NCBI GenBank assembly: GCA_049999805.1
Contig: JBNGIO010005800.1
Location: forward strand, 1 to 64,000
Length of the DNA stretch: 64,000 nucleotides
Source: Folioceros fuciformis
Lineage: Eukaryota; Anthocerotophyta; Anthocerotopsida; Anthocerotales
Reading direction: 5' to 3'
Notes under the pieces: model-generated
Databases searched by the model: none
What the model was told of the DNA's origin: nothing
Seen by the model: the letters and a program-made list of their open reading frames with translations, nothing else
Position numbers and translations under genes: made by a program
Shown: in pieces, positions 9,760 to 19,422 of the stretch
How the letters are laid out: every line of letters begins with the position of its first letter
Position numbering within the stretch: position 1 is the stretch's first letter

Positions 9760-12108
9760 TCATGTAGATGGCTTGGGCGTGCTGCCGGAGGACGAGGAGC
9801 CGCGGGGCACGATGCTGGCGGAGAAGGCGCCGAAGGGATTCTGGACGGGTTGGGGCGCGATGAGCTCGTCGATCCCAGGGCGGGCAAGGCGGTTGCCGCG
9901 GCCGGAAATTCGGGCCAAGGCTTGAACGAGCTCGCTAGCAGAGGGCCGTCGGGAAGGGTCTGTGGACAGGCAACCTAGCACCAGCGTTAGGGCGCGCTCG
10001 GCCTCCCACTCCTGGTCAGGGGTCAGGGCGCAGCTGTCATCCCTGAGTAGGGGGTCGATGGCCTCCTTAAGCTTCTCATTCCGCGACATATACGCCAGCC
10101 ACGACGGCAAACCCTCCGGGAACTCTTGTAGGAATGAGGGATCGCCCGGGAACTTGCCGGTAAAGAGATAGGCCATGGTGACTCCGAAGCTGTAGATGTC
10201 GCTTGCCAGGGAAAACTTGAACGTCTTGTGGTACTCCGGCGCGATGAATCCAGGCGTTCCCCATATCGCGGTGGAAGTATGCGAGCGCCCGTCCGTCAAC
10301 ACCTTGGCCAGCCCGAAGTCGCCGATGTGAGCCTCGAACCTTTCGTCAAGCAAAATGTTCGCTGGCTTGATGTCCCGGTGCACAACCTTGGGGCGACACT
10401 CGACGTGCAGGTACTCGAGCCCGGTCGCCGTCCCCTGCGCGATCCTCAGCCGGCACGGCCAGTCCATCACCAGCTCCCCCCTTGCCACCTTGCTCATGGC
10501 GCCCGCCAGGCTCCCGTTTTCCATGAACTCCAGCACGAGCAGATGATCTTCCTGGCGTGCCACGTACGCTAGCAAGCCAACCAGGTTTCGGTGTCTGATC
10601 GCGCCGAGGGCGTTCAGCTCGGACTGAATCTGCCTACGTATGGCCACCCCGCGACCCTCGGGACTGCGAGGCGGCGACTGCGCCTGGTCGCCCGCCGCCG
10701 CCCCGAATTCCAGCCGCGGCATCGCCACCACCTTGATCGCAACCGTGAGGCTATCACCGTCGCCCGGCTGCAGGACCGCCTTGAACACGTCCCCGCTTCC
10801 GCCACGGCCGAGCAGCTCCACATCTCCTCGCAGAGCATCCGGCCCCGCCAACGAGGCCAGCACCTTCGGCGTGATGATCTTGTTGAAGGAGATCGGCCCT
10901 TGTACCACATCCGGCTTCCTCCTCAGGTACAGGGACAAGCGAAGAAGCGTGGCAACCATAGCCGCAGCAATGGACCCCGCGACTACCCCTAGCCCAAGCC
11001 CCAACCCCCATCGCTGCCCCTTCGACCGCTGCTTCCCCCTATGGTTCCCGGTCCCAGAACCGGGCGCCGGGGCCGACACCGAGTCCACGGTCCCCGGACC
11101 TGGCGCCGGGGGCGACACCGAGTCCCCGGACCCAGGACCGGGCGCGGGAGCCGAAGGCAAGTCCGCGATGCCAGGACCGGTCGCCGGGGGCGACGCCGGG
11201 CTCACATAACTGGGGCTTGCCTGAAGGCGTACGGCGCGGGCATGGGGGAGGCGATGACGCAGGCGAGCATTCCATCCGAGGTGCACAATCGACGCCGATG
11301 TCGGGGCCGAGACGTTGGGGTTAGGGAGGTGTTGGTACAGGCCAGTAGCGTCTTGAATCTGCGCCTCCTTCGCTGCTTCCAGGCTGTTCCCTGCGAGGTT
11401 GATGGAGGCCAGGCGTTTGCATCTCGCTAGTCCCAGGGGAATTGAGCCTGACAGGTGGTTGCCTGACAAATCCAGCGATTCCAGCTCCTTCCCTGCCGAG
11501 ACTCCAGCCTCCGCAGATCCGAACAATGCGTCCAGGCCGCCGACGAGATTGTTGTTGTCGAGGGCGAGATGCCGGAGCCGGGGGAGCCGCGCCAGCAGGC
11601 CATCCGGGATCGGACCGGTAAAGAAGTTCCTGGAAAGGTCGAGGAGGACAAGCTGGTGAGGCTGGCCCAGGGAGTCTCCGAAGAGGGCATCCAAACCGCC
11701 GGCGAAGCCGCTGTTGCGGAGTCTTAGAAATCTCAGAGCAGGGAGGGATGGGAGGAGGCCAGAGGGAAGGGGGCCGGAGAGGGAGCAGGAATCCAGCTGC
11801 AGGGACTCCAGCGCCGAGAGGCGGACGATCGCAGAAGGGACGGGTCCCGTAAGCCCGAGGCGTTGGAGAGAAAGGCTCACCACTCTGCCGTTCCGGCAGC
11901 CTACTCCCACCCAGGAGCAATGGTTGTCACCTGCCCAATCCCCCAGCACGAGATGAGAATCCACGATGGCCGCCTTCACCTCCAGCAGCGCCTGCGCATC
12001 TTGCTCCACACTGTAGCAGCCGTGAAGGAGGGAAATGGGGTTGAGGTAGAGATATAAGAGGGAAATGGCGAGCGAGAGCTTGATCCACACCCATCCCTCG
12101 TCGCCCAT
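9760..12108 (-). CDS. SOBIR1-like LRR receptor kinase
   Basis: A 782-aa single-exon receptor kinase. Order: signal peptide (~1-30), N-terminal LRR cap with Cys pair, about five LRRs (~76-245), a Pro/Ala/Gly-rich juxtamembrane stretch with repeated APAPGPGSGD-type units (~298-352), a TM helix (~368-390) and a kinase domain (~430-735). The kinase has GRGGSGDVFKA, VAIK Lys459, alphaC Glu497, HRD Asp579, DFG Asp597 and APE at 623-625, so it should be active and is of the RD type. Two features point to SOBIR1, the co-receptor of LRR receptor-like proteins: a GxxxGxxxG motif in the TM helix (Gly370, 374, 378) and the segment ISFNKIITPKVLASL before the glycine loop. It is longer than Arabidopsis SOBIR1 (~640 aa) mainly through the Pro-rich insert. 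The coding sequence is very GC-rich. Orthology versus a related clade needs a tree. Confidence 0.88.
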   Translation of the reverse strand: MGDEGWVWIKLSLAISLLYLYLNPISLLHGCYSVEQDAQALLEVKAAIVDSHLVLGDWAGDNHCSWVGVGCRNGRVVSLSLQRLGLTGPVPSAIVRLSALESLQLDSCSLSGPLPSGLLPSLPALRFLRLRNSGFAGGLDALFGDSLGQPHQLVLLDLSRNFFTGPIPDGLLARLPRLRHLALDNNNLVGGLDALFGSAEAGVSAGKELESLDLSGNHLSGSIPLGLARCKRLASINLAGNSLEAAKEAQIQDATGLYQHLPNPNVSAPTSASIVHLGWNARLRHRLPHARAVRLQASPSYVSPASPPATGPGIADLPSAPAPGPGSGDSVSPPAPGPGTVDSVSAPAPGSGTGNHRGKQRSKGQRWGLGLGLGVVAGSIAAAMVATLLRLSLYLRRKPDVVQGPISFNKIITPKVLASLAGPDALRGDVELLGRGGSGDVFKAVLQPGDGDSLTVAIKVVAMPRLEFGAAAGDQAQSPPRSPEGRGVAIRRQIQSELNALGAIRHRNLVGLLAYVARQEDHLLVLEFMENGSLAGAMSKVARGELVMDWPCRLRIAQGTATGLEYLHVECRPKVVHRDIKPANILLDERFEAHIGDFGLAKVLTDGRSHTSTAIWGTPGFIAPEYHKTFKFSLASDIYSFGVTMAYLFTGKFPGDPSFLQEFPEGLPSWLAYMSRNEKLKEAIDPLLRDDSCALTPDQEWEAERALTLVLGCLSTDPSRRPSASELVQALARISGRGNRLARPGIDELIAPQPVQNPFGAFSASIVPRGSSSSGSTPKPST

Positions 12109-12907
12109 CTGGAATCCTGTCTTGTCAGTGAGGGAGGGGCTACAGGCATGGAGACGGAGATGAGAGATCTACGGGGTGTGAAGCAAGATGTGGAGTTCGA
12201 ATCTGTCCAAAGATAGATCAGCTGGAGGCTAAAATATTGCTTCCTTCGACTCTCCTTCGGACACGAATCCCATTCATTAAAAATGGACGAAGGCTCATCA
12301 GCTCCCACACAACCACGACGACTGGGGTCAGAAATGCACCTACACACTACGCGGTTGGTCAACAAACTGTACAGCTTTATAGCACTGTGTGCAGAACCAA
12401 TGTCGGAAATTGCTTCTCCACCTTGCTTTAAAGTTCCTTGCTACTCTCTCCGTGCAGAGGTCCCGCGATCTCCTGCACAGGACTATCTCTTTGGCGCCTA
12501 CTCAATGACGCCGACGGGCTACGAGACGGGGGAAAAGGATGCTGTACGGGCTGACAGGCACGAGCCACACAAAGCTTGTGCGAAGGACGCGTAAACTCTA
12601 AGCGAAGACAAGAGGACAATATACGAGACATCGAGACGGTATGGAAAAGGGAATCGGGACTTCGAATTGAGTAGTGGAACATTCGGCTCGAATACAGTAA
12701 GTACGATAAACGTGCTCCAAAATGTGGGCTGCACTGTTTCTCCCGGAGGACAAGCCAGTCTCCCGGCATTCAGAGAGACTGCTGAGAGAGACCTGAACCT
12801 TGACTAGGAAGTGAACGAGTAGGATTAGGCAGTGCGGGCTGATGATGATGCACGACCCTGTCGACGGAAAAAAAAAAAAAAAAGGGAAAATGGTTGTGGA
12901 CGTACAG
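12109..12907. other. Intergenic region between the receptor kinase and PP2C genes
   Basis: No supported gene. It should hold the receptor-kinase promoter (12.1-12.4 kb) and the PP2C 3' UTR. A 16-nt A run sits at about 12868-12884. Confidence 0.5.
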
Positions 12908-15028
12908 CTACGAAGATATCTTGGATTGGGTGGAGAACAGAAATCCTTTACCGGGGTTGTCGGTGGACTTCTTGGTGGAGACATAGGAGACGACGACAGT
13001 GATATCATCCATCTTCCCGCCGTAGAAACGGATACCGGCGTCTTGAGCTGCAGCAGAGAAAGGTGTCTGTCTGTTCCTGTCCTGAGCTCGGTCCCTGGCC
13101 AAGGCCGCTATTCTCTGAGCTGTCACCTGCGGGTCTGCACCACCTCGGGTAGACTGCATGACGACGCTTGTCATCTCCGTGTCGTAAAGGTTGTCGAACA
13201 CGCCGTCTGTGCCGGCAATAATCACATCCCCTGCTGCCACAGGTACAGAGAATTCCTGCACACAGCTGTTGGAAGTTAGGCCTGATACTGGCCGTGGCCG
13301 ACGGTAGAGCAGACTTCTCGCGCATCTTCTCTAGGGGGATCACAGGGACTGCAAAGGCAAAAGCAATGGCAAGGTCATGCACCTCTGCGGCACTGGGTGG
13401 GTCACTGCCACCGCTTTCCAGTTGGAAGGGGATGTTGAACTGATGCTGCTGCGGAGGAGACTTGAAGATAGTGCGGCCATTTCTCACCACCACAAACCCA
13501 CTGTCGCCCAGATTTGCTGCTTGCAATCCCTATTACCGCAGACAAACAGGAAGGTCAATTCACAAAGTGTTACTCCCGGGTGGAGGAGGGCAGTGTTGCA
13601 CAAAGAATGAGAAGATGATCTAGAGCGACAACAACCTCGTTTGAGAGTGCAAGAATGCAGGCAGTAGATGATCCCCTGCATTTCGTCCTTGAATGAGCTG
13701 TTGCCATGACCCTGGCAGGATCCACGTAGCCATGTGGCTCTTGGCCCACTGCAATTGTCGCCTGTTTCATCAGCTCCCTGGCATATTCCCCAGCATCAAC
13801 TCCCACATCCGCCCATCCGCCAACGCCATCAGCAACACCGACCACCGGTGCGTCAGAGCAGATGAAGTATGCATCCTCGCCACCTGTTTTCATCTTCTCA
13901 GGATGGGGCAAGCAACAGGCTCCTGAAAATAGCCTCAGATTGTTCGTGTCCACCGACGTCCTGCACAACGTACAAGTCCAATTCCCAGTGAACAAAAAAC
14001 AATCAACCGACTCACGCAATAAGTTACTTGCATTCCTCCAGGGTTTGACCTCTACATGACATGAGAAGGGTTTGGTGCAGCATCACGCAGCACAATCAAT
14101 CTAGTGGGAAGCACAGATCAACTGGAGACACTCACGGTTCTTGTGGACGACTCGAGTCTTGGTTCCCATCGTCGCGATTGGCATCCATTCCCATGCCCGG
14201 AGCAGGAGCAGGAGCCAACTCTGCTCCAGAAGTGGCATCTTGAAGACATCTCACAAACCCACGATCCGCCGCTGGGACACCTGGTGCTAGGCGAAAAAAA
14301 TGATAGGCAACAGAAGTGCGCAACACATCCCGAAACGCCGATGCTCCGCCATCAAACAATCCGTCTCCATATTTCCTATCCCCATGGCTGCTCCCACCCC
14401 AGATGCTAGACTCACTGCCCCTGCCCAACGGTTCCTCCTCGTCCCCAGAAGGACCACCAGCTGCCAAGGAGCAAACCGTCAGCCCATCTCCAAATCGATA
14501 CCGACATTCCAACTCGAGATCCTCCCTCTTAAACCAGCCATTCCTCCTCCACACGCCGTCGGGAACGAGAGCGCACTGAAAACGTGACACCCCTGGTACC
14601 TTCACCCTACTAACTCCAAACCCCCAGTCCCTAGCCGCATCCAAGGTCAGCTCCGCATGCAATCTCGGACCCGTCCCCGAGCCCTTGTCCAACAACTCGT
14701 TCCTCCCAACCTGCTGGTAGCCGCAGGCAGGCCACACCGTGCCATGGGCAGACGGTGTGACAAACACACGGGCAAAGGCCTCCGAGATGGAGAGAGCCGT
14801 CTTGCTAACCGACGACACCTCAGGAACAGGTTTAGCCCCGCCGGATGCCGCACTCGCACGTACTGGCCACAAAGATGCCAAGAACGCAGCCGGCGTGCCG
14901 CCTTCTGCCTGCCACGACAACAAACCACTTCTATCCGCAAAACCCTTCACCCCAGGGTTGCTCCCCAACTGCTGTCGGACAGCTGCGGCGCCTACTTTGA
15001 GACTCCGGATGCTGTCCAGGGAGGGCAT
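12908..15028 (-). CDS. PTC7-type protein phosphatase 2C (plant PP2C 55/80-like)
   Basis: A Ser/Thr phosphatase of the metal-dependent PP2C family, PTC7 branch. Exons are 15028-14136, 13960-13636, 13529-13383 and 13255-12908. Introns of 175, 106 and 127 nt have GT-AG borders (first donor CC|GTGAGT) and the joined frame of 1713 nt gives 570 aa. Exon 2 carries [18 protein letters not shown] and [17 protein letters not shown]. Exon 3 carries [14 protein letters not shown] and SPPQQHQFN. Exon 4 carries [12 protein letters not shown] and [12 protein letters not shown]. The metal-binding aspartates in GEDA, ADGVGG, GTDG and DDIT are all present. Exon 1 (~298 aa) is Gly/Ala/Ser-rich with no recognised domain; related plant proteins carry organelle-targeting or regulatory N-termini there. 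Substrate unknown. Confidence 0.92.
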
Positions 15029-15821
15029 TTCCCGCTAGCTTGCTGCACATCAACGGCCGCAAACCTGCATGCTTCAGCTCTGGGCGCGTCAACAGCGGAA
15101 TCCCCCACACAATCGTACGCCCTTGCATCTTGCCTCCACGGCCACCACCTTGCTGCAAAAATCCATCTCCTCCTCCTCCGACAATCCCAAACCACGGCCC
15201 CTCCCAAAAATTCCCGCTCCTCCGAGCGTCTCTGCCACTGACTGCGTGTTCACTCTGCCTCACCGAACGCTCCAAATTTTTTGCACTCTGCTACGATTCC
15301 ACCTGTTGCGGAAAACCCGCCGTCACTTCAACCAAATCCACACCACATGCATCACATAATACCACGCCAGGGACCGCAAATCTCCAGCATCCTCCAAATC
15401 CAGGAACCCAAACCTCCCAGTCCCTTCCCTTCCCTTCCCTGCCCTTCTCGTAACAGCCACAAACAAGATCCTCTTCAGATACCGGTCTCGCTGTTTACTG
15501 TATGTTACTAAATCACTCACGGCTTTGTTTAGTTGGATGGCTTCGGGGCCGATCCGCTTGCCGCCTCCCGAGATCCTGAACAGGCATCGGATAAAACGCT
15601 CAAATATGCCAGCCTACCTTCACTGATTATAATAAGAGTGTATCATATTTAACAAGCCTATAATATCATATTCATGTACTGGGCAGAAACGAACAACAAA
15701 GTTTTGCAAAGCTCATGGATCGTGTCCAACTTTCTTCTCATATCTCCAGTCCAAGCAAAAAGCTTCCAACTACTACAAACCCACAAACCTAAAGAAGATG
15801 AAGCCAAACTTTGACATCCAC
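15029..15821. other. Intergenic region; border of the AT-rich island
   Basis: No supported gene. Upstream of the PP2C start the sequence is C-rich on plus. After about 15600 it becomes AT-rich and stays so to about 19100, including the two intronless genes. A (CCCTTC)-like run is at about 15420-15445. Confidence 0.5.
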
Positions 15822-16208
15822 TCATCTTTGGTATCCATCACCCGGAGTGTCATTGACATGAAATTCAGCTCCCATGACATAATGCTTTCCTAAACCTATA
15901 GGTTTGCCTTTGGAATGTTTGCTTGCCATCTCCTTGGCTTTCACTTTAGTCACATAGCGATCCACCATAGCTCTTCTTGTGTCTCTCTTGTAGTAGTCAA
16001 TATCAAACACATTTTTGGGATAAGCTTGAGGAGTGATGGGGGTCTTGGGTGGTGTAGCTGGTGCATGGACACGATAATCTTTTGCATCAGGAAGTGCATC
16101 CAAATACTCAGTAGTAGCAGAAGGTCCTGTGATTTCCCATGGTCTTTTCAACCAACCCAAGAATCCTTCTGCCGTTTTGGAGGCTATGTTCTTCAAATAT
16201 TTTGACAT
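15822..16208 (-). CDS. Small intronless plant protein, possibly a mitochondrial complex I-associated subunit
   Basis: A 128-aa single-exon frame from an ATG at 16208. The reading is clearly protein-like: an N-terminal amphipathic segment (SKYLKNIASKTAEGFLGWL), then KRPWEITGPSATTEYLDALP, then VFDIDYYKRDTRR and a basic C-terminus ending in GDGYQR. The pattern (short N-terminus, RPWE-TGP block, VFDI-Y-RDTRR) resembles small plant proteins that I recall as complex I-associated, but I cannot name the family securely. It diverges from the phosphofructokinase gene with 479 bp of very AT-rich sequence between them. It could be an intact retrocopy. Confidence 0.6.
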   Translation of the reverse strand: MSKYLKNIASKTAEGFLGWLKRPWEITGPSATTEYLDALPDAKDYRVHAPATPPKTPITPQAYPKNVFDIDYYKRDTRRAMVDRYVTKVKAKEMASKHSKGKPIGLGKHYVMGAEFHVNDTPGDGYQR

Positions 16209-16687
16209 GGTAGGAGTTCTTCTAACTTGCTTCCTCTATTGGCATCTTACTAACCTTCTTCCATGAAGGAAAGGTTGTATAAATATTTCCTATAGTTTCA
16301 TAATTACATTAAAAGGGATAAGATACATAAATAATTCATCAAATAAAATAAAATTAAAATTTCAAATAATATATAATTTTTTATTTAAAATATTTACTTA
16401 AAATAATAATTCTTTTACTTTATTAAATATGGTGATTTGAATTTTATATTAAATAAAATAACATAATTTTGTAGACAAGTTTCTTATCATGGTTTCACAA
16501 GAAGAAGTGTACTTCACAGAAGAGAAGATTTAGAGCAATAGCTTCATTATAACAATGGAATTAGAAGTTTGCCAAAAGCTCATAGTTTACATTGCCTTGA
16601 TTTATTAGTAGGAATTTTTGTGAAAGAGAAATATTTGACTACTTTGTCATAACTTGCTTGTTTTGTTGTTTGATCTTTTGAAGAACA
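16209..16687. promoter_or_regulatory. AT-rich bidirectional intergenic region
   Basis: 479 bp between two divergent ATGs, extremely AT-rich at about 16300-16470 with many TATA-like and TTAAAAT blocks. It presumably holds the promoters of both flanking genes. I cannot point to one TATA box because many match. The run is also consistent with simple-sequence decay. Confidence 0.45.
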
Positions 16688-18277
16688 ATGTTCAACACTA
16701 GCTCACAATTTCATCCAAGGATGATAGAGTTATCTTACAAATTTGATCACCCTTTGTACTTATGGCATAGATCAAACGTGATTAATATAAACATGAAAAG
16801 ATCTTCTTGGTTAGCAAAGAAAAGAAATCTTGCAATGGTAGCTATGAGCAAAGATAAAGAACATGGCTATAAGAAGGGGACAGAAGGAGAGTTCAGTTTC
16901 AAGCTTCCTCATATCACGGAGCAGTTTTCAATTGAACCTATGTCATCCACATTTTGTAACAAGACAGGAACATGTGTGGTACCGGATATTAGGCCAGGAC
17001 ATAGATTAGAAGATAAACATAAAGTGTTTGTCCATGATGATGATAGAGTGTTGTTAAAGGTGGTTAAATATGCACAAGATTCACATTCTTCAAGCGAGAG
17101 TGCTGTTGAAAGAAGAAATGGAGGAGACTTCCATCCTCAATGGGTTCCTCGAGCTGGGCCCCGTAGTAAAATCTATTTCGACCCGGATGAAGTGAAAGCT
17201 GCCATAGTGACGTGTGGAGGTTTATGTCCAGGTTTAAATGATGTGATTAGGCAAGTGGTCTTGACCTTAGAAGTTTATGGAGTCTATGAGATTGTAGGAA
17301 TTTCTTATGGGTATAGAGGGTTTTTTGATGAGAATTTGTCAGACATTCCATTGTCAAGGCATGTAGTGCAAAACATTCATCTGGTTGGAGGTAGTTTGCT
17401 TGGTGTTTCTAGAGGTGGAGCGAAAACTACAGACATTGTAGATAGTTTAGAAAGACGAGGAATCAACATGTTGTTTGTTCTTGGGGGGAATGGAACCCAT
17501 GCTGGTGCCCACGCAATACATGTAGAGTGTCGTAAACGAAAGCTAAAAATTGTTGTCATTGGAGTACCAAAGACTATAGATAATGACATCTTGTTGATGG
17601 ACAAAACTTTTGGATTCGACACAGCTGTGGAGGAAGCACAACATGCAATCAATGCAGCATACATTGAAGCTCAAAGTGCACATCATGGTATAGGAATTGT
17701 CAAATTGATGGGCAGATCAAGTGGTTTTATAGCAATGCATGCATCACTTGCAAGTGGGCAGGTTGACATTTGCTTGATCCCGGAAGTTCCTTTCATACTA
17801 GAGGGCACAAATGGAGTGTTGCATCACATTCGATATTTGTTGAATGAAAAAGGGTTAGCAGTGCTTTGTGTTGCAGAGGGAGCAGGGCAAGAGATGTTGA
17901 AGAAAAGTGTGGGCACAGATGCTTCAGGGAACCCAATTCTAGGCGACATTGGGGTTCATATTCAACAACAAGTGAAGAAGCATTTCAAAGAAAGTGGCAC
18001 ACCTTGTGATGTAAAATACATAGATCCCACCTACATGATCCGAGCATGTAGAGCTAATGCTTCTGATAGCATCTTGTGTGCTATACTTGGTCAGAATGCT
18101 GTCCATGGCGCCTTTGCTGGATACAGTGGGATAACAGTCGGTTTGTGCAACAACCACCATGTTTATTTGCCCATTCCCGATGTTATTGCATATGATAAAC
18201 ATGTGGATCCTCATAGTCGAATGTGGCATCGTTGCATGACGGCTACTGGACAACCGGACTTCATTGCCTCTTCATAG
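16688..18277 (+). CDS. PFK: ATP-dependent 6-phosphofructokinase, intronless
   Basis: Catalyses ATP plus fructose-6-phosphate to fructose-1,6-bisphosphate, the committed step of glycolysis. The 529-aa frame spans the whole plant ATP-PFK family: CGGLCPGLNDVIRQ (~176-189), GYRGFF (208-213), GGSLLGVSRGG (234-244), FVLGGNGTHAGA (263-274), PKTIDNDI (294-301, with the catalytic-loop Asp), MGRSSGFIAMHA (341-352), EGAGQE (397-402), YIDPTYMIRA (444-453) and a C-terminal MWHRC-TGQPDF. Gly at the third position after GG favours ATP rather than pyrophosphate as donor, and the Lys in PKTID is normal for plant ATP-PFKs. The first ~100 aa are less conserved and no clear transit peptide is obvious, so cytosolic action is likely. 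Plant PFK genes are normally split by many introns; this copy has none, sits in AT-rich DNA, and is an intact candidate retrogene. Confidence 0.95.
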   Translation: MFNTSSQFHPRMIELSYKFDHPLYLWHRSNVININMKRSSWLAKKRNLAMVAMSKDKEHGYKKGTEGEFSFKLPHITEQFSIEPMSSTFCNKTGTCVVPDIRPGHRLEDKHKVFVHDDDRVLLKVVKYAQDSHSSSESAVERRNGGDFHPQWVPRAGPRSKIYFDPDEVKAAIVTCGGLCPGLNDVIRQVVLTLEVYGVYEIVGISYGYRGFFDENLSDIPLSRHVVQNIHLVGGSLLGVSRGGAKTTDIVDSLERRGINMLFVLGGNGTHAGAHAIHVECRKRKLKIVVIGVPKTIDNDILLMDKTFGFDTAVEEAQHAINAAYIEAQSAHHGIGIVKLMGRSSGFIAMHASLASGQVDICLIPEVPFILEGTNGVLHHIRYLLNEKGLAVLCVAEGAGQEMLKKSVGTDASGNPILGDIGVHIQQQVKKHFKESGTPCDVKYIDPTYMIRACRANASDSILCAILGQNAVHGAFAGYSGITVGLCNNHHVYLPIPDVIAYDKHVDPHSRMWHRCMTATGQPDFIASS

Positions 18278-19422
18278 ATGCAAAAGCCACTAGTTTAAGA
18301 GGCTATAAAGGAACACTAGGCATATATCTACACACTTTCAAGTTGACACATTCATACAAGAAGATGTAGAAATGAACATCCCAAGCTTAAGCAATGGGAT
18401 CAGCATGATCAAATCATCAGAAGAGAAATTTTGACTTTATTTGAGGTGGGCATGACATTGTGTGGTTTCACTTATGTAAGATCGGGAGGCAAGGATATAT
18501 CCTAACATGGACCTAGAAGTTTGTAACTTGAAGTGGTGAAAGTTTTGCTTGTCCCAAATGTTGTTGAAGAAATTAGCAACTTCAACTGTTGGTTTCTTGA
18601 TTTCTCAATTTGCTCACCTTACCTTACCAGTTTAGTCTTCCTTGCATGATTCCATTCTTTTGGTTTGCACTTGGGTAGGTGCTTTTGAATGGGCTATACA
18701 TGAAATGTAAATGGAAAGCATAGATGGTCTAGTCCAAGACTGTTTGTTAAAGCACTTGCATTAAATTCAGATGCCACCATCTCTATTATGAGATTCTTGA
18801 TTCTTGTGTGAAGAGGAGGAGACTTCACTACTTCCTATGTGTTGCATTAGATGACAAAAAGGTAAGCAGCTTGAATTATTCTCTTTTTTTTCTAAGTGAA
18901 GAGCGGGAATATGAATTTTTTCGCATAAGACTAAAATTATATTTTTGAAGTAGTTATATATAATTTTATTACTAGCTCTTTTAAATGATATGAATTACTA
19001 ATGTACAATTATTTTTTAGATGGAATGCTTGATAGAACTATGAAAGTAAATTATATCAATTTTTCCCATCGGATCTCTAGATTAAAAAAAAATTAACCAG
19101 TACTATTATCATTTGTTACATTCACCTCTTCATGAGAAAGAACTTACAAAGTCAGGTTGGCTTTTGGCAGCTTGAACCGGCTGTGAGGAATGGAGTATGA
19201 GACGTTTTTCAGCCGTTTACGTTTCCTTTATCAGTGACTCGGACATCATGACTAGATGGTAAGGACACTTTTGTGTTTTACTGTACGTCGGTCGACCTGG
19301 ATTTGGTGATCTGCCCTGATTTGTCCTACAGTGGTTTGAGGAAGCGGGACTTCGCTTTGTCTCAGGAGACGCATTCGTCAACAGACAACTCTGTTCAGCT
19401 GAAGCCTCCAACCAGGGAGTCA
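18278..19422. other. AT-rich 3' flank of the PFK gene
   Basis: No gene recognised. The first few hundred bases are probably the PFK 3' UTR. No long A-tract directly follows the coding region, so the poly(A) tail expected of a young retrocopy is not seen. From about 19150 base composition returns to that of the PPR block. Confidence 0.5.
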
